The position numbers and the translations under genes are program-made. Positions 35,023 through 45,367 of a stretch of 64,000 nt of DNA are shown in pieces (the first letter of the stretch is position 1; each line of letters opens with the position of its first letter). The notes under the pieces were generated by a model. That model ran no database searches. It was given only the letters and a program-made list of their open reading frames with translations, and was not told the origin of the DNA. This DNA comes from Hyaloraphidium curvatum (Eukaryota > Monoblepharomycota > Hyaloraphidiomycetes > Hyaloraphidiales > Hyaloraphidiaceae), in the NCBI GenBank assembly GCA_025558095.1, contig JAIVFI010000017.1:310001-374000 (forward strand), read 5' to 3'.

Positions 35023-35932
35023 TCAACGGTACGACTGTGGGGAGATGCGTCAGGCTTCGTTCAGCGCCATGAATAGCCAACGAAAAACCGACCTTCTGGT
35101 ATCGCGCGCGAGCGCCCGGCCCGCCAAACTTCTTCGGCTCCATCCGGCGGGGGTCGGCAACGAGCAAGCTCCTGTCGTACGACTTGAGCTTGTCGGCGAT
35201 CTCCTTCTTCGAGGCCTCGTCAACGTATTTCTGGTAGTAGGCAACGATGCCCTTGGCGACCGCTTGCCGGATAGCTGCGAACGATCCCTCACGTCAGCAA
35301 AGGACCACGAGGCGAAATGGGCACGGCAGCCACGCACCGTAGATCTGCGAAGTGTGACCACCGCCCTTCACGCGGATGCGGATGTCGACATTTGCGAACT
35401 TGTCCTTGCCGATGAGCAGGATGGGCTCGAACACCTTGTACCTCAGGATCTCGGGCTCGACGAGCTCGATGGGCGAGCCATTGAGCTTGATGAGGCCCTT
35501 GCCGCGCTTGACGTGGGCGACGGCGGTGGCGGTTTTCTGGCGAGGCAAGGTCCAGCATCAGCGATGTCCCAGAGAAGTATGCCCAAAGCGCCGCAGCAGG
35601 AGATTCGACTCTAGAGCATCCATCGGTGCCGGGGTGCCGGCAGAGCGCGAGCACCCCGTCGCCGCGACGGTCCCCAGCTCATGCCCCAGGGATGCAGCCT
35701 CGAAAGCAGCCATCCTCGCGCCATGGCCATCCTCGACATCGCTCTCGCCCCCAGAAGGTGAGGACGGCGCATCCAAAACCATCCACCGCCATAGTTCCCA
35801 GACCGCGCGTGCCTCGCCCCCGCCCGCTCCCGGCCCTCACGCCCCGCAGCCCAGTCCCCTTCGAACACAAAAGCGACTGAAAAAGATTCCCACCTTGCGG
35901 CCAAAGCACTGGACTGCCTCAACAGCAGCCAT
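35023..35932 (-). CDS. RPS16: 40S ribosomal protein S16 (uS9)
   Basis: Small-subunit ribosomal protein. Exons 35894-35932, 35338-35536, 35093-35274 and 35023-35034 give 143 residues. The protein starts [13 protein letters not shown], then [51 protein letters not shown] and [14 protein letters not shown]. The last 12 nt exon supplies SYR and the stop, the invariant uS9 end that contacts the P-site tRNA. The first intron (35537-35893, 357 nt) is far longer than the local norm, as often seen in ribosomal protein genes. Confidence 0.97.
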
Positions 35933-36495
35933 GGTGTCGAGACGGGGACGTGTTCCCGCCTGCGAACGCGACAGAGCCGTCAGAAAACGCCCAGCAAAAG
36001 ACCCCGCCAGCTGCGATGCCCCAATGTGCCAAGAGAGGCGCGCCGAAAGCGGCACAGAGACGATTCGCGGCCCAGTCTGGACTCCGAGGGCCGCCGCAGA
36101 GCGCCGCCGGCAGAGTCCCGAGCTGCCCGCCGAGCCCTCGCGGCAAGTTCCTGGCCCGCCCGGCCCGAGTCTGAAAGCAGGGCACCAACGCCGCTGCCGC
36201 TGCTCCGATTCCTCGCCACACAGCACAGAAGCTCACGTTCGCAGAGGCCGATGTAAGTGGTTGGTCGGGCGGATGTGGGCTAGGGTGAGAAATTGCCTGA
36301 CCCTGCTCAAAATTGACCGACGCTTGCTCGCTTGCTCGGCAACAACTCGCGCACGCCGAGCCGCTCCCTCGCGGCTGGACATCGCTTAGCACAGTCCGTC
36401 TGCCTTTGTTCTTGCCTTTGTCGCGGACCTGCCCCGTAGACTGTGCCGCTCGTGGACTGGGCACGCCTTGCTCCAAACCCTCGAACACGAACGCG
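35933..36495. promoter_or_regulatory. Divergent promoter region between RPS16 and mitochondrial uL4
   Basis: 563 bp between a cytosolic and a mitochondrial ribosomal protein gene transcribed outward. Open frames run through on both strands but show no protein-like pattern. I identified no known fungal ribosomal-gene motif by eye. Confidence 0.4.
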
Positions 36496-37663
36496 ATGGC
36501 TGCGGCCTTCAGCGTGTGCCATCGCATGTCCCTTTTCGGATCGAGCCCTTCGTTGGCAACCAGGCTGACGGCCGTGCGGCCGGCGGACTGCACCCTGCGA
36601 CCTTTGAGGACGGTGGCTGCCCGGAACCGCGTCGCTTCTGGCCCTGCTAGGCGGCGGCAACAGGATGCGCGGGCATTGAGCCAGGCGGCGCCTGCAACAG
36701 CAGAGCAGAGCCACGTGCCGATATCGGAGGACATTCTCAACACCATCGTGCGACCGTACCAGTCGCAGGAGCCCGCCCTGCCGCGCATCTTGCCGGAGGT
36801 CGTCGTGAACGCGCCCACCATCGTCACGCAGAAGGATCCCGTGCCGTTTGTCAAAGGCATCATCGATAGAACGAGTGGGTTTCGCCCTCTCGTGCCTCAC
36901 GACGCCCTCGTGTGACCGCTTGTCGCCGCAGAGCTTTCGAAGGTCACCAAGATCCAGGCGCTTGTGAACAGCTGGCTTACCGGGAAGCCGTTCGGCATCA
37001 TCGAGCTGGACAAGCGGATATTCGGGGCGGAGCCGAGGCCCGACATCCTCCATCGCGTCGTCGTCTGGCAGCACAACATGATGCGATCCGGGACGGCCAA
37101 CACGCAGACTCGAGGGTCGGCACGTGGCTCCAACAGGAAGATTCGCCCGCAAAAGGGCAGCGGTATGGCACGGCTCGGTCACCGCCGATCACCCATGCTT
37201 GCCAAAGGTGCGTCTCTCTTGCAGCGCCTTTCAGTCCGTTCCAGCCTAACGCACTTTCCTCGCGTGCGCCTTAGGTGGACGGGCGTTTGGACCAAAGCCT
37301 CGGAATCCGACGACAAAGATCCAGCGCAAGGTGGTGGAACTGGGGAAGCGCGTGGCGCTTTCCGCCAAGTACGCGCAGCGCCAGATGCTCGTCGTGGACT
37401 CGCTCTCGATGCCGACCAGCGAAACTGCGGTTTTGAGGAAGGCACTCGCGGACAATGGGCTCACGGGGCGCATGGTGCTCCTCGTCTACGGGAACGAGGA
37501 GCCCGAGGTCAACCTCATCCAGGCGGCCCTCCCTTACCGCCGGGTGCTCCCCATTGCCGCGCGTGACGTGGACGTTTTCAACATCCTGAAGTACGACACG
37601 GTCGTGCTGGACACTGACGCTGTGGTGGTTCTGGAGGAGATGCTCGGAAAGCACCTCAAGTAG
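36496..37663 (+). CDS. MRPL4: Mitochondrial ribosomal protein L4 (uL4m)
   Basis: Large-subunit mitoribosomal protein lining the exit tunnel (yeast YML6). Exons 36496-36874, 36932-37207 and 37275-37663 give 347 residues. The N-terminus is Arg/Ala/Ser-rich without acidic residues, fitting a matrix presequence. Core blocks are RPDILHRVVVWQHNMMRSG, IRPQKGSGMARLGHRRSP and, across the second splice, GGRAFGPKPRNPTTKIQRK. The C-terminal part (VVELGKRVALSAKYAQRQML) continues the uL4 fold. The extended loop that follows HRVVVWQ is present in full. Confidence 0.93.
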
Positions 37664-37832
37664 ACGGCAACGACGATTGGGCTTGTATAGCGTAGCTCAT
37701 TCAGATGCCGATGACTCCATTCAGCCCTCTTCCTTCCCGCATGGTTGCTACAGGCGCCCGCGGCGGCGAAGACTGCCATCGAGTTTGTCCGGAGTGCGTT
37801 GCAGGCAAAGGTCCACGCATCGCCGCATCGTG

Positions 37833-38113
37833 TCACTTCTTGTGTGCCTCCTTCTCGGCCAGAGCCTTCTGCCGTTGGTGCTCTTGCCGGACAATCTCTA
37901 GCCGCGCGAGCTGGTGACGGATGGCGTGAGCGGTCGACGCGAGAAGCACGGGAACGCGCCCACCTCCTTCCGGTGGAAAAGGCACTCCTGGTAGTCCTCG
38001 TACTGCAACCGGCAATCCTCCGGGTGGTCCGCGTTGGCATAGCACTTTGCGAACTCCTGCCAGAATGGGAAGCAGCGTCCCCGCCCTCCCTTAAGGCCGA
38101 ACCCGGAGCTCAT
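37833..38113 (-). CDS. NDUFS5: NDUFS5-like complex I 15 kDa subunit (twin CX9C)
   Basis: Exons 37964-38113 and 37833-37895 (68 nt intron) give 70 residues. The start MSSGFGLKGGRGRCFPFW and following EFAKCYANADHPEDC match the NDUFS5/15 kDa family. Four cysteines are spaced nine residues apart (CX9C twice, also nine between), the pattern oxidised by MIA40 in the intermembrane space. Splicing at the GAG codon replaces an out-of-frame tail with IVRQEHQRQKALAEKE. With NDUFA12 four kilobases away it supports an intact complex I. It is tail-to-tail with uL4m. Confidence 0.9.
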
Positions 38114-38373
38114 GGTGGCGACCGCTCGCACGCGAGATGCGGCCCGAGAGTCCTAATCCAGTCCGGAAAACCGTTCCAAGGCAACGGCACTGCGGCGTCC
38201 TCGGCCGAGCGCGATGCTCTCGTCACGCAGCGACGATGCTGGTGGGTGATGGCGTCGCGCCAGCGCTGCCGGAGTCCGACTTCGACTGGAGCCCAACACG
38301 ACTTCACGGACTGCAGCGGCTTTCAACTCAACCTCCCGGGATGCTGACTAGGGTATCGATACTACATTCTAAT

Positions 38374-39316
38374 CTAGTCATCAAGATTGCCTTCTTCACA
38401 CATAAGCACGTACTCCCTTGTCGAAGAGCCGAACTTGATGCTGGCAAGGCGATCGTCAGACTAGCAACGAAGCGGAAGTCCAGGGCAAAACTGACACGTC
38501 TCCTTCCTTGAGCTCGAAGTACCGTGCTGCCGGGATCTGGGAGCCGTTTACGAAGACGCCGTTCGTGGACTCGAGATCGATGATGTAAGGCCTGGGCAAA
38601 TCAGCAACTGGGATCCGCTGGCGACCAACGAGAGCCTTACTTGGTCATCTTCTTGGTATCTCCAAATTCGTTCTTTTCCACTATCTGCCTGAACTGGAGC
38701 ACGGCGTGCTGCTTTGAGCATGACGGGTGGTCGACTGGGATGTCCACCACCAGTCTCTCGCGGCCTATCAGATAGGCGCTTTGGCGATGGATGTGAAGGA
38801 GATCTGAAAGCGGCCCCCGTGATGCTCGGTTCGCTGGCAACCGCGAGAGCAAAGAGACTTGCCAACTTGCTCCTTCCCCTTGAAGACGTAGAGTCTCCAC
38901 TTCTTTGTCGGCTTCCTCGCCTCGGGCGGCTCCCCGTACTTTATGACAACGCCTTTGTAGGAGTTTTGTTCCGCGGCCAGCAGTCCAGACGCCCCGTAGT
39001 TTGGCTTCTCTTTCGCCGGAGGCCCGTCCTTCCCCGCAGAGCCCTCGCGGGCCACACGGCCACCATCGTCCCCCTTGGACATCAAAGGCATCAGATTGGG
39101 ATTGTCCTTGCCCCCCTGGGGCCGCGGCGGAGGCAGCTCCCGCTCCCGACGGCCTCCGCCGTCGACCTTTGTCTGGTTGTAATCGCGGTCCCTGCTACGG
39201 CTCCGGGAACGGCTGGGGGACCGCCGGCGGCCACGGTCTCGAGGAGGACTGGCACTTCTCCGCGACCGCGGACTCCGTCGCCGCTCATCCCGGTCCCGAG
39301 ATCTTCTGCGGTCCAT
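38374..39316 (-). CDS. SNIP1: SNIP1/PML1-like FHA-domain protein
   Basis: Exons 38863-39316, 38641-38803, 38496-38591 and 38374-38440 give 259 residues. An Arg/Ser/Asp-rich N-terminus (about 80 residues) precedes EARKPTKKWRLYVFKGKEQV and an FHA domain: DLLHIHRQSAYLIGRE, DIPVDHPSCSKQHAVLQF, PYIIDLESTNGVFVNG, FELKEGDVIKFGSSTREY. SNIP1/DAWDLE/Pml1 proteins act in splicing, RES-complex function or small RNA biogenesis. The first intron (38804-38862) only works with a GC-AG boundary (GCAAGT donor); no phase-compatible GT donor exists nearby. Confidence 0.92.
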
Positions 39317-39958
39317 TGCGAATAGAGCGTGAATCCGCGAACCTCTGAGATGCACACTCATCGATTCCGGGCCCGGGCGAGCGAGCTAGTTTGCATCCTT
39401 GCAGTGGGCACAGGTGCCAATAGGACGGGATCGAGCTGCTCTATTGCGTTCCCTGCGCTTTGGTGGTCCTGGTCCTCCCCATGTCGCCATTACATCAAAG
39501 CTTCATGAAAATACTCCTCCTGCGGAACACCATGCCACTGAGAAGTCCTTCCGCGGGTATCAGACACGTCAGGGAATCGTTGCGAGGGTGATCTAGAGCT
39601 TCGGCGCAGGAACGAGATCGTGAGCGATTGGAAGGCCCGAACACGATCTTCTCCCTCCACTGCTGATCTGTGCACTGAGGCACATCGCCCTGCACCAACG
39701 GTATTGGAAAGGCCATTTGTTTCAAGGAAGCGCTTTGCCGGCAAACTGGCTATCTCTTTGTTTCCGGGCGTAGGGCGTCCACATGGATCGTCGTTGTGGA
39801 GATCTGGCAGCTCCTCCACTGCCGGTCCAGAACGGCGTGAACCGCGCGAGCAAGAGATCCGCCACCTCAGACGCCGCAAGATCGAGGGACCGGGCGTCGA
39901 AAGTAGGATCGGTCCCGTTCCAGTTGATCAATAGGCACAGATGGCATGAAGCACATTG
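39317..39958. other. Unassigned 642 bp between SNIP1 and DCP1
   Basis: It lies upstream of SNIP1 and downstream of DCP1 (both on the minus strand), so it should hold the SNIP1 promoter. Fragments open on the minus strand around 39490-39930 look partly protein-like (for example LAASEVADLLLARFTPFW), but I could not build an ATG-to-stop gene with convincing splice sites. A small gene may be hidden here. Confidence 0.3.
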
Positions 39959-41353
39959 TCACTGCTTCGCCATCAGCAGATATGCGTCGTAGAAGTTGTT
40001 CAAGAATGTCACTCCGTTCTGATGAGAAAGCGTTAGATGCCAGATGACCGTGATGGCCGCTTGTCAGAAAACGCTCACCGTCAAGAGGTGCACTGCACGT
40101 CCTGAACGACGGCGAGCAGAACGTGAGTGCCAGCTGGGGACAGCGGGCCGACCATGAACGCTACCTTGCACCTCCAGCTTCGAAAGCGATCCTTTGGGAG
40201 CCGCTGGTGGCAGCGCTTCGATGCACAGGAAAAAGTCCGCGAGGGACCGCAGCGGGACGCCGGGAGCCCACGGCGGCATCTGAGTTGGCACAACCGGGGG
40301 AGGCATTCCAAAAGGCAGCATGGGTTGAGGAGGGAAGCCGTAAGGCGATGCTGGGGGCTGTTCGGAACCCGTCATTAGACGTGCGCGTGAGCAGCAGCTC
40401 CGAAAGCCTTACCGGCGGCTGCATTCCGTAGGGGGGGAGCTGATGTGGAAGAGGCCCGATCGGCAGCTGCGGTGCAGGCATCCCGGGCATTGGCAACTGT
40501 TGCGGCCCTTGCGGAACGATCCCGGAAGGCAATCGCACGGGCAAGTCGTTTGCCAGAGGGCCGGCCGAGGCCGGAGGCACGGTTGGAGAGGTGGTGTAGA
40601 AGGGTCCGGGCTGCACCGAAGCATGATCGTGCTCCTCCTTTGCCCGTCGCAGCAGCGAGAGGAGGTCCAGACCGGCGTTGACGGTCGACTTTGGCATCGA
40701 GGGCTGGGTGTTTCCGATCTGCTTGCAGAGGCTGCAGCGACGGAGTTCGAATCCCCGTTAAAGCCACGCCGTGAAGAGCAGCAAGACTGCCCACTCTTGG
40801 ATAAGGTTCCCTATCCGGTTGCGGTCCTTGACCTCCGAAATCCACAGGCCGTACGTGTGGTCTAAGCATGTGCCCAACGGGAGCTTCAGATATCCATGGC
40901 GGAGACGACAAGTCAAGGCCGACACCGACCGTCGCCCGTTTTGTAGATAACGTAGTCTCCGGTGACGTCAATGTCCATCTCCGAGGACAGGGACGCCGAG
41001 AAGTTGTTCAGGTTCGATCGGTTGATAATAAAGAAGCCGTAGGGAGGATCCCGCGTGCTCCGTGTGACAAACATGGTCCCCTCGACTTGCACTTTGTCCT
41101 TAGTCGTCGGGGAAAGGCGCAATGGAAAGCGTGGCGAGGGAGCAGCGAAGAGGCGTCAGCTCCGCCGCCCAGAGACCGTGCGACGCGGGACGCGTGGTCA
41201 CGGCGCGGTGCGGACGCGCCTCACCCAAGCTTCCTTCTCGTCGTCGAAGCGGTAGACCACCACGTGGCTCGCCGCGTCGAGGATGTCGGCGATTTGGGGG
41301 TCATGCCGCTGCAGCACGCGCAGGTTGGCGGTCTTCTTGGCTACGGGGTCCAT
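39959..41353 (-). CDS. DCP1: DCP1, mRNA decapping enzyme activator
   Basis: EVH1-fold activator of the DCP2 decapping enzyme. Exons 41225-41353, 40930-41098, 40795-40861, 40413-40731, 40272-40357, 40099-40171 and 39959-40018 give 300 residues. The EVH1 domain reads NLRVLQRHDPQIADILDAA, HVVVYRFDDEKEAW, VEGTMFVTRST, PPYGFFIINRSNLNNFSASL and HTYGLWISEVKDRNRIGNLI. A Pro/Gln/Gly/Met-rich linker with repeated PP motifs follows. The C-terminus matches the DCP1 trimerisation helix (LSPAGTHVLLAVVQD spliced to NGVTFLNNFYDAYL). The acceptor at 40171/40172 is the least certain boundary; an in-frame alternative lies just upstream. Confidence 0.88.
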
Positions 41354-41875
41354 CGTGCCATGCAATGTCCCGAAACCGCGTCGCTGCCGGCAGAAGCGGG
41401 CCCCTGGAGGCGGGATTCGCGGAAGGGCCGGGTGTTTGGGTGCGCCAAAGGCTTTACTGCAAAAGGTTACACGCGGGTTCGCGCAAATACACAAACGGCC
41501 TCCTTGCCAATCGACGCTCTCATTCGGTCGCCAAACCTCGTGTGAGCATTGGGTGCGGTTGGGGCCGCTATTCGGCGGCAGCGTGGCGAGCTTGGGATCC
41601 GCTGTCGACCGGCGGGAGCTGCGGCGGGGCCTGTGCCGGAGGTTGCGACGGGGCGCGGAGCGGCCCACCTGCTCCGGAGAGGGCTCTTCTCGCTGCCGGG
41701 TCGGCCAACCTCTTGCGATGGCTGTGGCCATGCTTTCGGCTCGCTGCTGGGCATCGTGTTTTGGCGGTGGTTTCTTGCTGGGCTCGTTTCTTACCGAGTG
41801 TCGCCTCATGTCCTTGCCTCCTCGCTCGCCCCGCATCTCCCGCCCATCAAGTCTTGAGAGTTTGGAGGCGTCGGG
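41354..41875. promoter_or_regulatory. Divergent promoter region between DCP1 and RPL13
   Basis: 522 bp between outward-facing genes. It may also include an RPL13 leader intron, because most eL13 proteins begin MA(I/V)KHNN whereas here the first ATG reads MRHNN. No other gene seen. Confidence 0.4.
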
Positions 41876-42611
41876 ATGAGGCACAACAACCAGCTCCCGA
41901 ATGCCCACTTCCGCAAGCTCTGGCAGGAGCGGGTGAAGACCCACTTCGACCAGGTTGGTTCCGCCGGGCTCGGCGCCTTCGGACACCTCTGACACGGAAT
42001 GCCCCATTAGCCCGGCCGCAAGAAGCGGCGGCGAGCTGCCCGTGCCGCCAAGGCTGCCCGGATCGCCCCCCGCCCCGTTGACGGCCTCCTGCGCCCCGCT
42101 GTCCGCGGTCAAACCGTCAAGTACAACACCAAGCTCCGCGCCGGCCGTGGGTTCACCCTGGACGAGCTGAAGGCCGCCGGCATCCGTCGCAAGGAGGCCC
42201 GGTCCATCGGCATCGCCGTCGACCACCGGAGGAAGAACCGGAGCGAGGAGTCGCTGGCCATGAACGTCGAGCGCCTGAAGGAGTACAAGAGCAAGCTCAT
42301 CGTGTTCCCCAAGCGCGCCGGCAAGGCGAAGAAGGGCGACGCCTCGGCCGAGGAGATCAAGGAGGCCACCCAGCTCAAGGGCAAGCTCTTCCCCATCGTC
42401 GCGGCCGCCGTGGAGCAGGAGTTCGCCGCCGTGGAGTCGGCCGAGGGCCCGACTGCCTTTGCGACGTTGCGCAAGGTGCGCAGGCGATTGCAGTATCCTG
42501 GGAACGCCGCCTCACCTGTTGTTTCAGGCTTCGAACGCCGCAAAGTACAAGGGTCTGCGCGAAAAGATTGCCAAGGAGAAGGCTGCTGCCGCCGCGGATG
42601 CGGCGAAGTAG
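41876..42611 (+). CDS. RPL13: 60S ribosomal protein L13 (eL13)
   Basis: Exons 41876-41953, 42011-42475 and 42528-42611 give 208 residues. Family blocks: HNNQLPNAHFRKLWQERVKT, PGRKKRRRAARAAKA, IAPRPVDGLLRP, VKYNTKLRAGRGFTLDELK, GIAVDHRRKNRSEESL and RLKEYKSKLIVFPKRAGK. The last exon adds ASNAAKYKGLREKIAKEK. The ATG at 41876 gives MRHNN; since AG directly precedes GCACAACAAC, this ATG could instead sit in an intron whose acceptor joins a tiny upstream exon. Confidence 0.93.
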
Positions 42612-42800
42612 AGGGCTCTGTATCATTCCCCTGTAAAGAATGGCTTTGCCTTGATTTCGGTTGGCGACGGTGTCGAGTCCGAGTCGCCCGCTCGACTCAA
42701 CCGACAGCATTGCAACGCACTTCGACCGACCCATACCATCGCGCCATTTCAGATTTCGAGTTGATTCAAGGCCACGCCAGCAGAATGTACATGCGCCCCT

Positions 42801-43526
42801 CTACGCGCTCTCGACCTTCTTCACCTTGCCCGCGGCGTTGGTGACCTTCACGTTCAGCTGCGCCGCCTTCTCCACGATGGCTACCCGGTTCCGCGCGGAA
42901 ACGTTGTGGGCGATCTCGGCGGCGAACACGCGGTCTGGGGAGGGACAGCAAGCGTGAGACATCCGAGCGATGGCAGATGTAGAACTAGGAACGCACTGTG
43001 CATGAGCAGGACGTCGAGCTCCTTCGCGCTGTGGATGACGAACTTCTTGAAGCCGTTGGGGAGCAGGTGCCGGGTCTTGGCGTTGGATCCATAGCTGGAG
43101 GAAGGAACAGAGATGTCCGTCAGAGGTTGTCCGTGGAGAGAGGCCGAAGTCCGCAGCTGTGTCTCGCAGGCGACGTCCATCGCCGCTCCCCCAGAACGGC
43201 GCCCCTCTTCTCTGTGACCCCGGCTCCTCCGTGCAGCAAACCCGTCTCCCATGGCGGATCGCCTAACGGCATGCCGCTCCAGAAACCCGGTGGTCCGGCC
43301 AGAGTGGCCGGGCCCACTTCATCCTCTGGCCCAGTCCACGCCAAGCAGATACCAACCCAATCTTCGGCATGGGCAGGTTGCCCTTGAACCTCCGCCGCAC
43401 CCGGTTGTCGATACCCTTCGGTTTCCGCCACGACTCCCCGACCCGCATGAAGCGGTCCGAGTGGAAGCGCGTGAAGCGCTTCGTGCGCTTCTTCACGATG
43501 GGAATGGTGTTTATCGACGTCGGCAT
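42801..43526 (-). CDS. RPL32: 60S ribosomal protein L32 (eL32)
   Basis: Exons 43357-43526, 42997-43094 and 42801-42934 give 133 residues. The sequence runs [38 protein letters not shown], then across splice one [33 protein letters not shown], and across splice two [20 protein letters not shown]. The first intron (43095-43356) is 262 nt, several times the local norm. RPL13 converges on it with 189 bp between stop codons. Confidence 0.97.
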
Positions 43527-43940
43527 CGTGGCTAATAGAACGCAACAGAAGCAGGAAAAGTCCAGAGCAGAGGCAACGGGCGTTCCAGGCAGGGTAGAGC
43601 GCCGAGGACGAGGTGCGCGGGGCGGAGGCGGGGAGAGGTCAGCGCCTGCCCGAGAAACGGCGGTGGCGAGCAGCAGCCGGCGTCACGGCAGTCTTCGCTC
43701 ACGCGCGACCGCCAGACTGCCAAGCTCGCTCGTGGAGAGACGCACCGAGTTGCAACCGGGTGAAACCGACAGGCTGGGCTGGGCTGGCGCAAAAAAATCA
43801 GACCTAAGTCAACCCCACAAAGATCGTCGATCAATCACCACCTTCCCAGCGCGAAGCCAAACACCGCACCAGCGGCGAATCTGCAAACTCAGCTCATTCA
43901 GACATCGATACATCTCATTCCGGGGTCTAAGCAGTGTGGT
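43527..43940. promoter_or_regulatory. Region upstream of RPL32 and downstream of RAB7
   Basis: 414 bp between two minus-strand genes. It should carry the RPL32 promoter. No gene or RNA recognised; frames open in it are compositional. Confidence 0.35.
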
Positions 43941-45094
43941 TCAGCAATTGCAGCCCGAGGTCGCGCCCGCCGGTTGCGAAGCGTCCGACTCGTTGATCCG
44001 GATGGGTTCCGGGAAATCACTGGAGCGTGCGATGAGTATCAAATCGATGAGGTCGCCGAGACGGCGCCCGGAGCCCGGACGGCCCGCGGACCGGGACCCA
44101 CATCTCAACTTCCTGCTCCTGCGCCAGCGCCATCTTCGCAATCTGTTGGAACGCCTGCTCCACGTTGATCGCCTCCTTGGCGCTCGTCTCGAAGTAGGGT
44201 ACTGGAGCGGGGCATATGGCTCAGCAAAGGAGTCCAACCACCGACCGAACCAGAAACGCACTGTTGCCCTTTGCCTGGCACCACGTCATCGCCCGCTTCG
44301 TCGACACCTGACGATGGACCGCAAAAGCGGTATCAGAAAAAGTCCAGGGCCGCCAAATCGTTGACCGCGGCCTCCCGCACCTGCCGCCGGCCCTCCTCCA
44401 TGTCGATCTTGTTCCCGAGAACGACGAACGGGAAGTTGTCGGGATCCCGGGGTCCGGCCTGCGTCAGGAATTCGTCCCTCCAGCTATCCAACGCCTCGAA
44501 GCTCTTGACGTTGTTCACGTCAAACACGAGGACGCAGCAGTCGGCCCCGCGATAGAAAGCCACGCCGAGCGACTGGAACCGTTCCTGGCCTGGAAGTGGC
44601 GGAACGACGGCCGATGTCAGCCGTCCATTCCCAACTCGCCCCGCGGAGCGAATGGCCGCGAACCTGCAGTGTCCCAGATCTGTGGAACACAGGTCAGTGC
44701 TCCCGAGGCAAACGAGCGGCCGGCAAGCGCAACTCGCCTGCATGGTAATGAGCCTGTCCTCCACCATGACCTCCTTGGTCAGGAAGTCCGCCCCGATGGT
44801 CGCCTTGTACTGGTTGGAGAACTTCTTGTTCACATACTCTGCGAGACCCCGGCGCGTCCAATGGCCCCCGTCAGCCTCCGCGCCGCTATCGGAAGGGAGC
44901 CTCCGGCAAATGTGCCGCGTTCAATGCTCACGGTTCATCAAAGACGTCTTGCCGACGCCGCTGTATCATCGAGGAGCGCAAGGGCGTCGCGGCAGCGGGA
45001 TTGAGCGGGTGGCCCGGAGCGCTGCCGCCGGGCTTCCTCACGAGTCTCCGAGGATAATCGCCTTTAGGAGCGCTTTGCGCCTGCCGCCCGACAT
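43941..45094 (-). CDS. YPT7: RAB7/YPT7 small GTPase
   Basis: GTPase of late endosome and vacuole fusion. Eight exons (45042-45094, 44932-44960, 44738-44838, 44664-44679, 44381-44589, 44262-44307, 44102-44201, 43941-44019) total 633 nt, 210 residues. G boxes: [14 protein letters not shown] (P-loop), the switch I Thr in [29 protein letters not shown] and [14 protein letters not shown]. The end GCNC is a CXC geranylgeranylation site. Exon 4 is 16 nt and holds IWDTA. The third intron (44680-44737) has a GC donor (CAG/GCGAGT); no phase-compatible GT donor exists. Each junction matches the RAB7 consensus. Confidence 0.97.
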
Positions 45095-45367
45095 CGCGGA
45101 AAGCCAAGCGTTGCGGGTCCGGAGGTCAGGTGTTGTGCGACTGCCTGTCGGCGATCCCGGCCACAGCACTCCGTCGCGCTGGCGTCGCTTCCGACCGAAC
45201 GCCTCGGGGAACAGTACTCATCAAGATTAGGAAAGTAGGAATGCATCAGAAGTACACATCATTGGCTACGAGCATCTGGTCTGGGTCGACCATGGCGGGC
45301 CCAGTCCACATTCAAATCTACGAAACCGCCTCCTCCCAAGAACGTCAAGAAAAGCAAGGAGACGGCT

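Noticed and set aside
40735-40770. T-loop-like word GTTCGAATCCCC on the + strand, hinting at a tRNA
   Set aside because: The T stem has an A-C mismatch, no matching 5' acceptor strand or D arm lies about 50-60 nt upstream, and the site falls inside a well-supported DCP1 intron.
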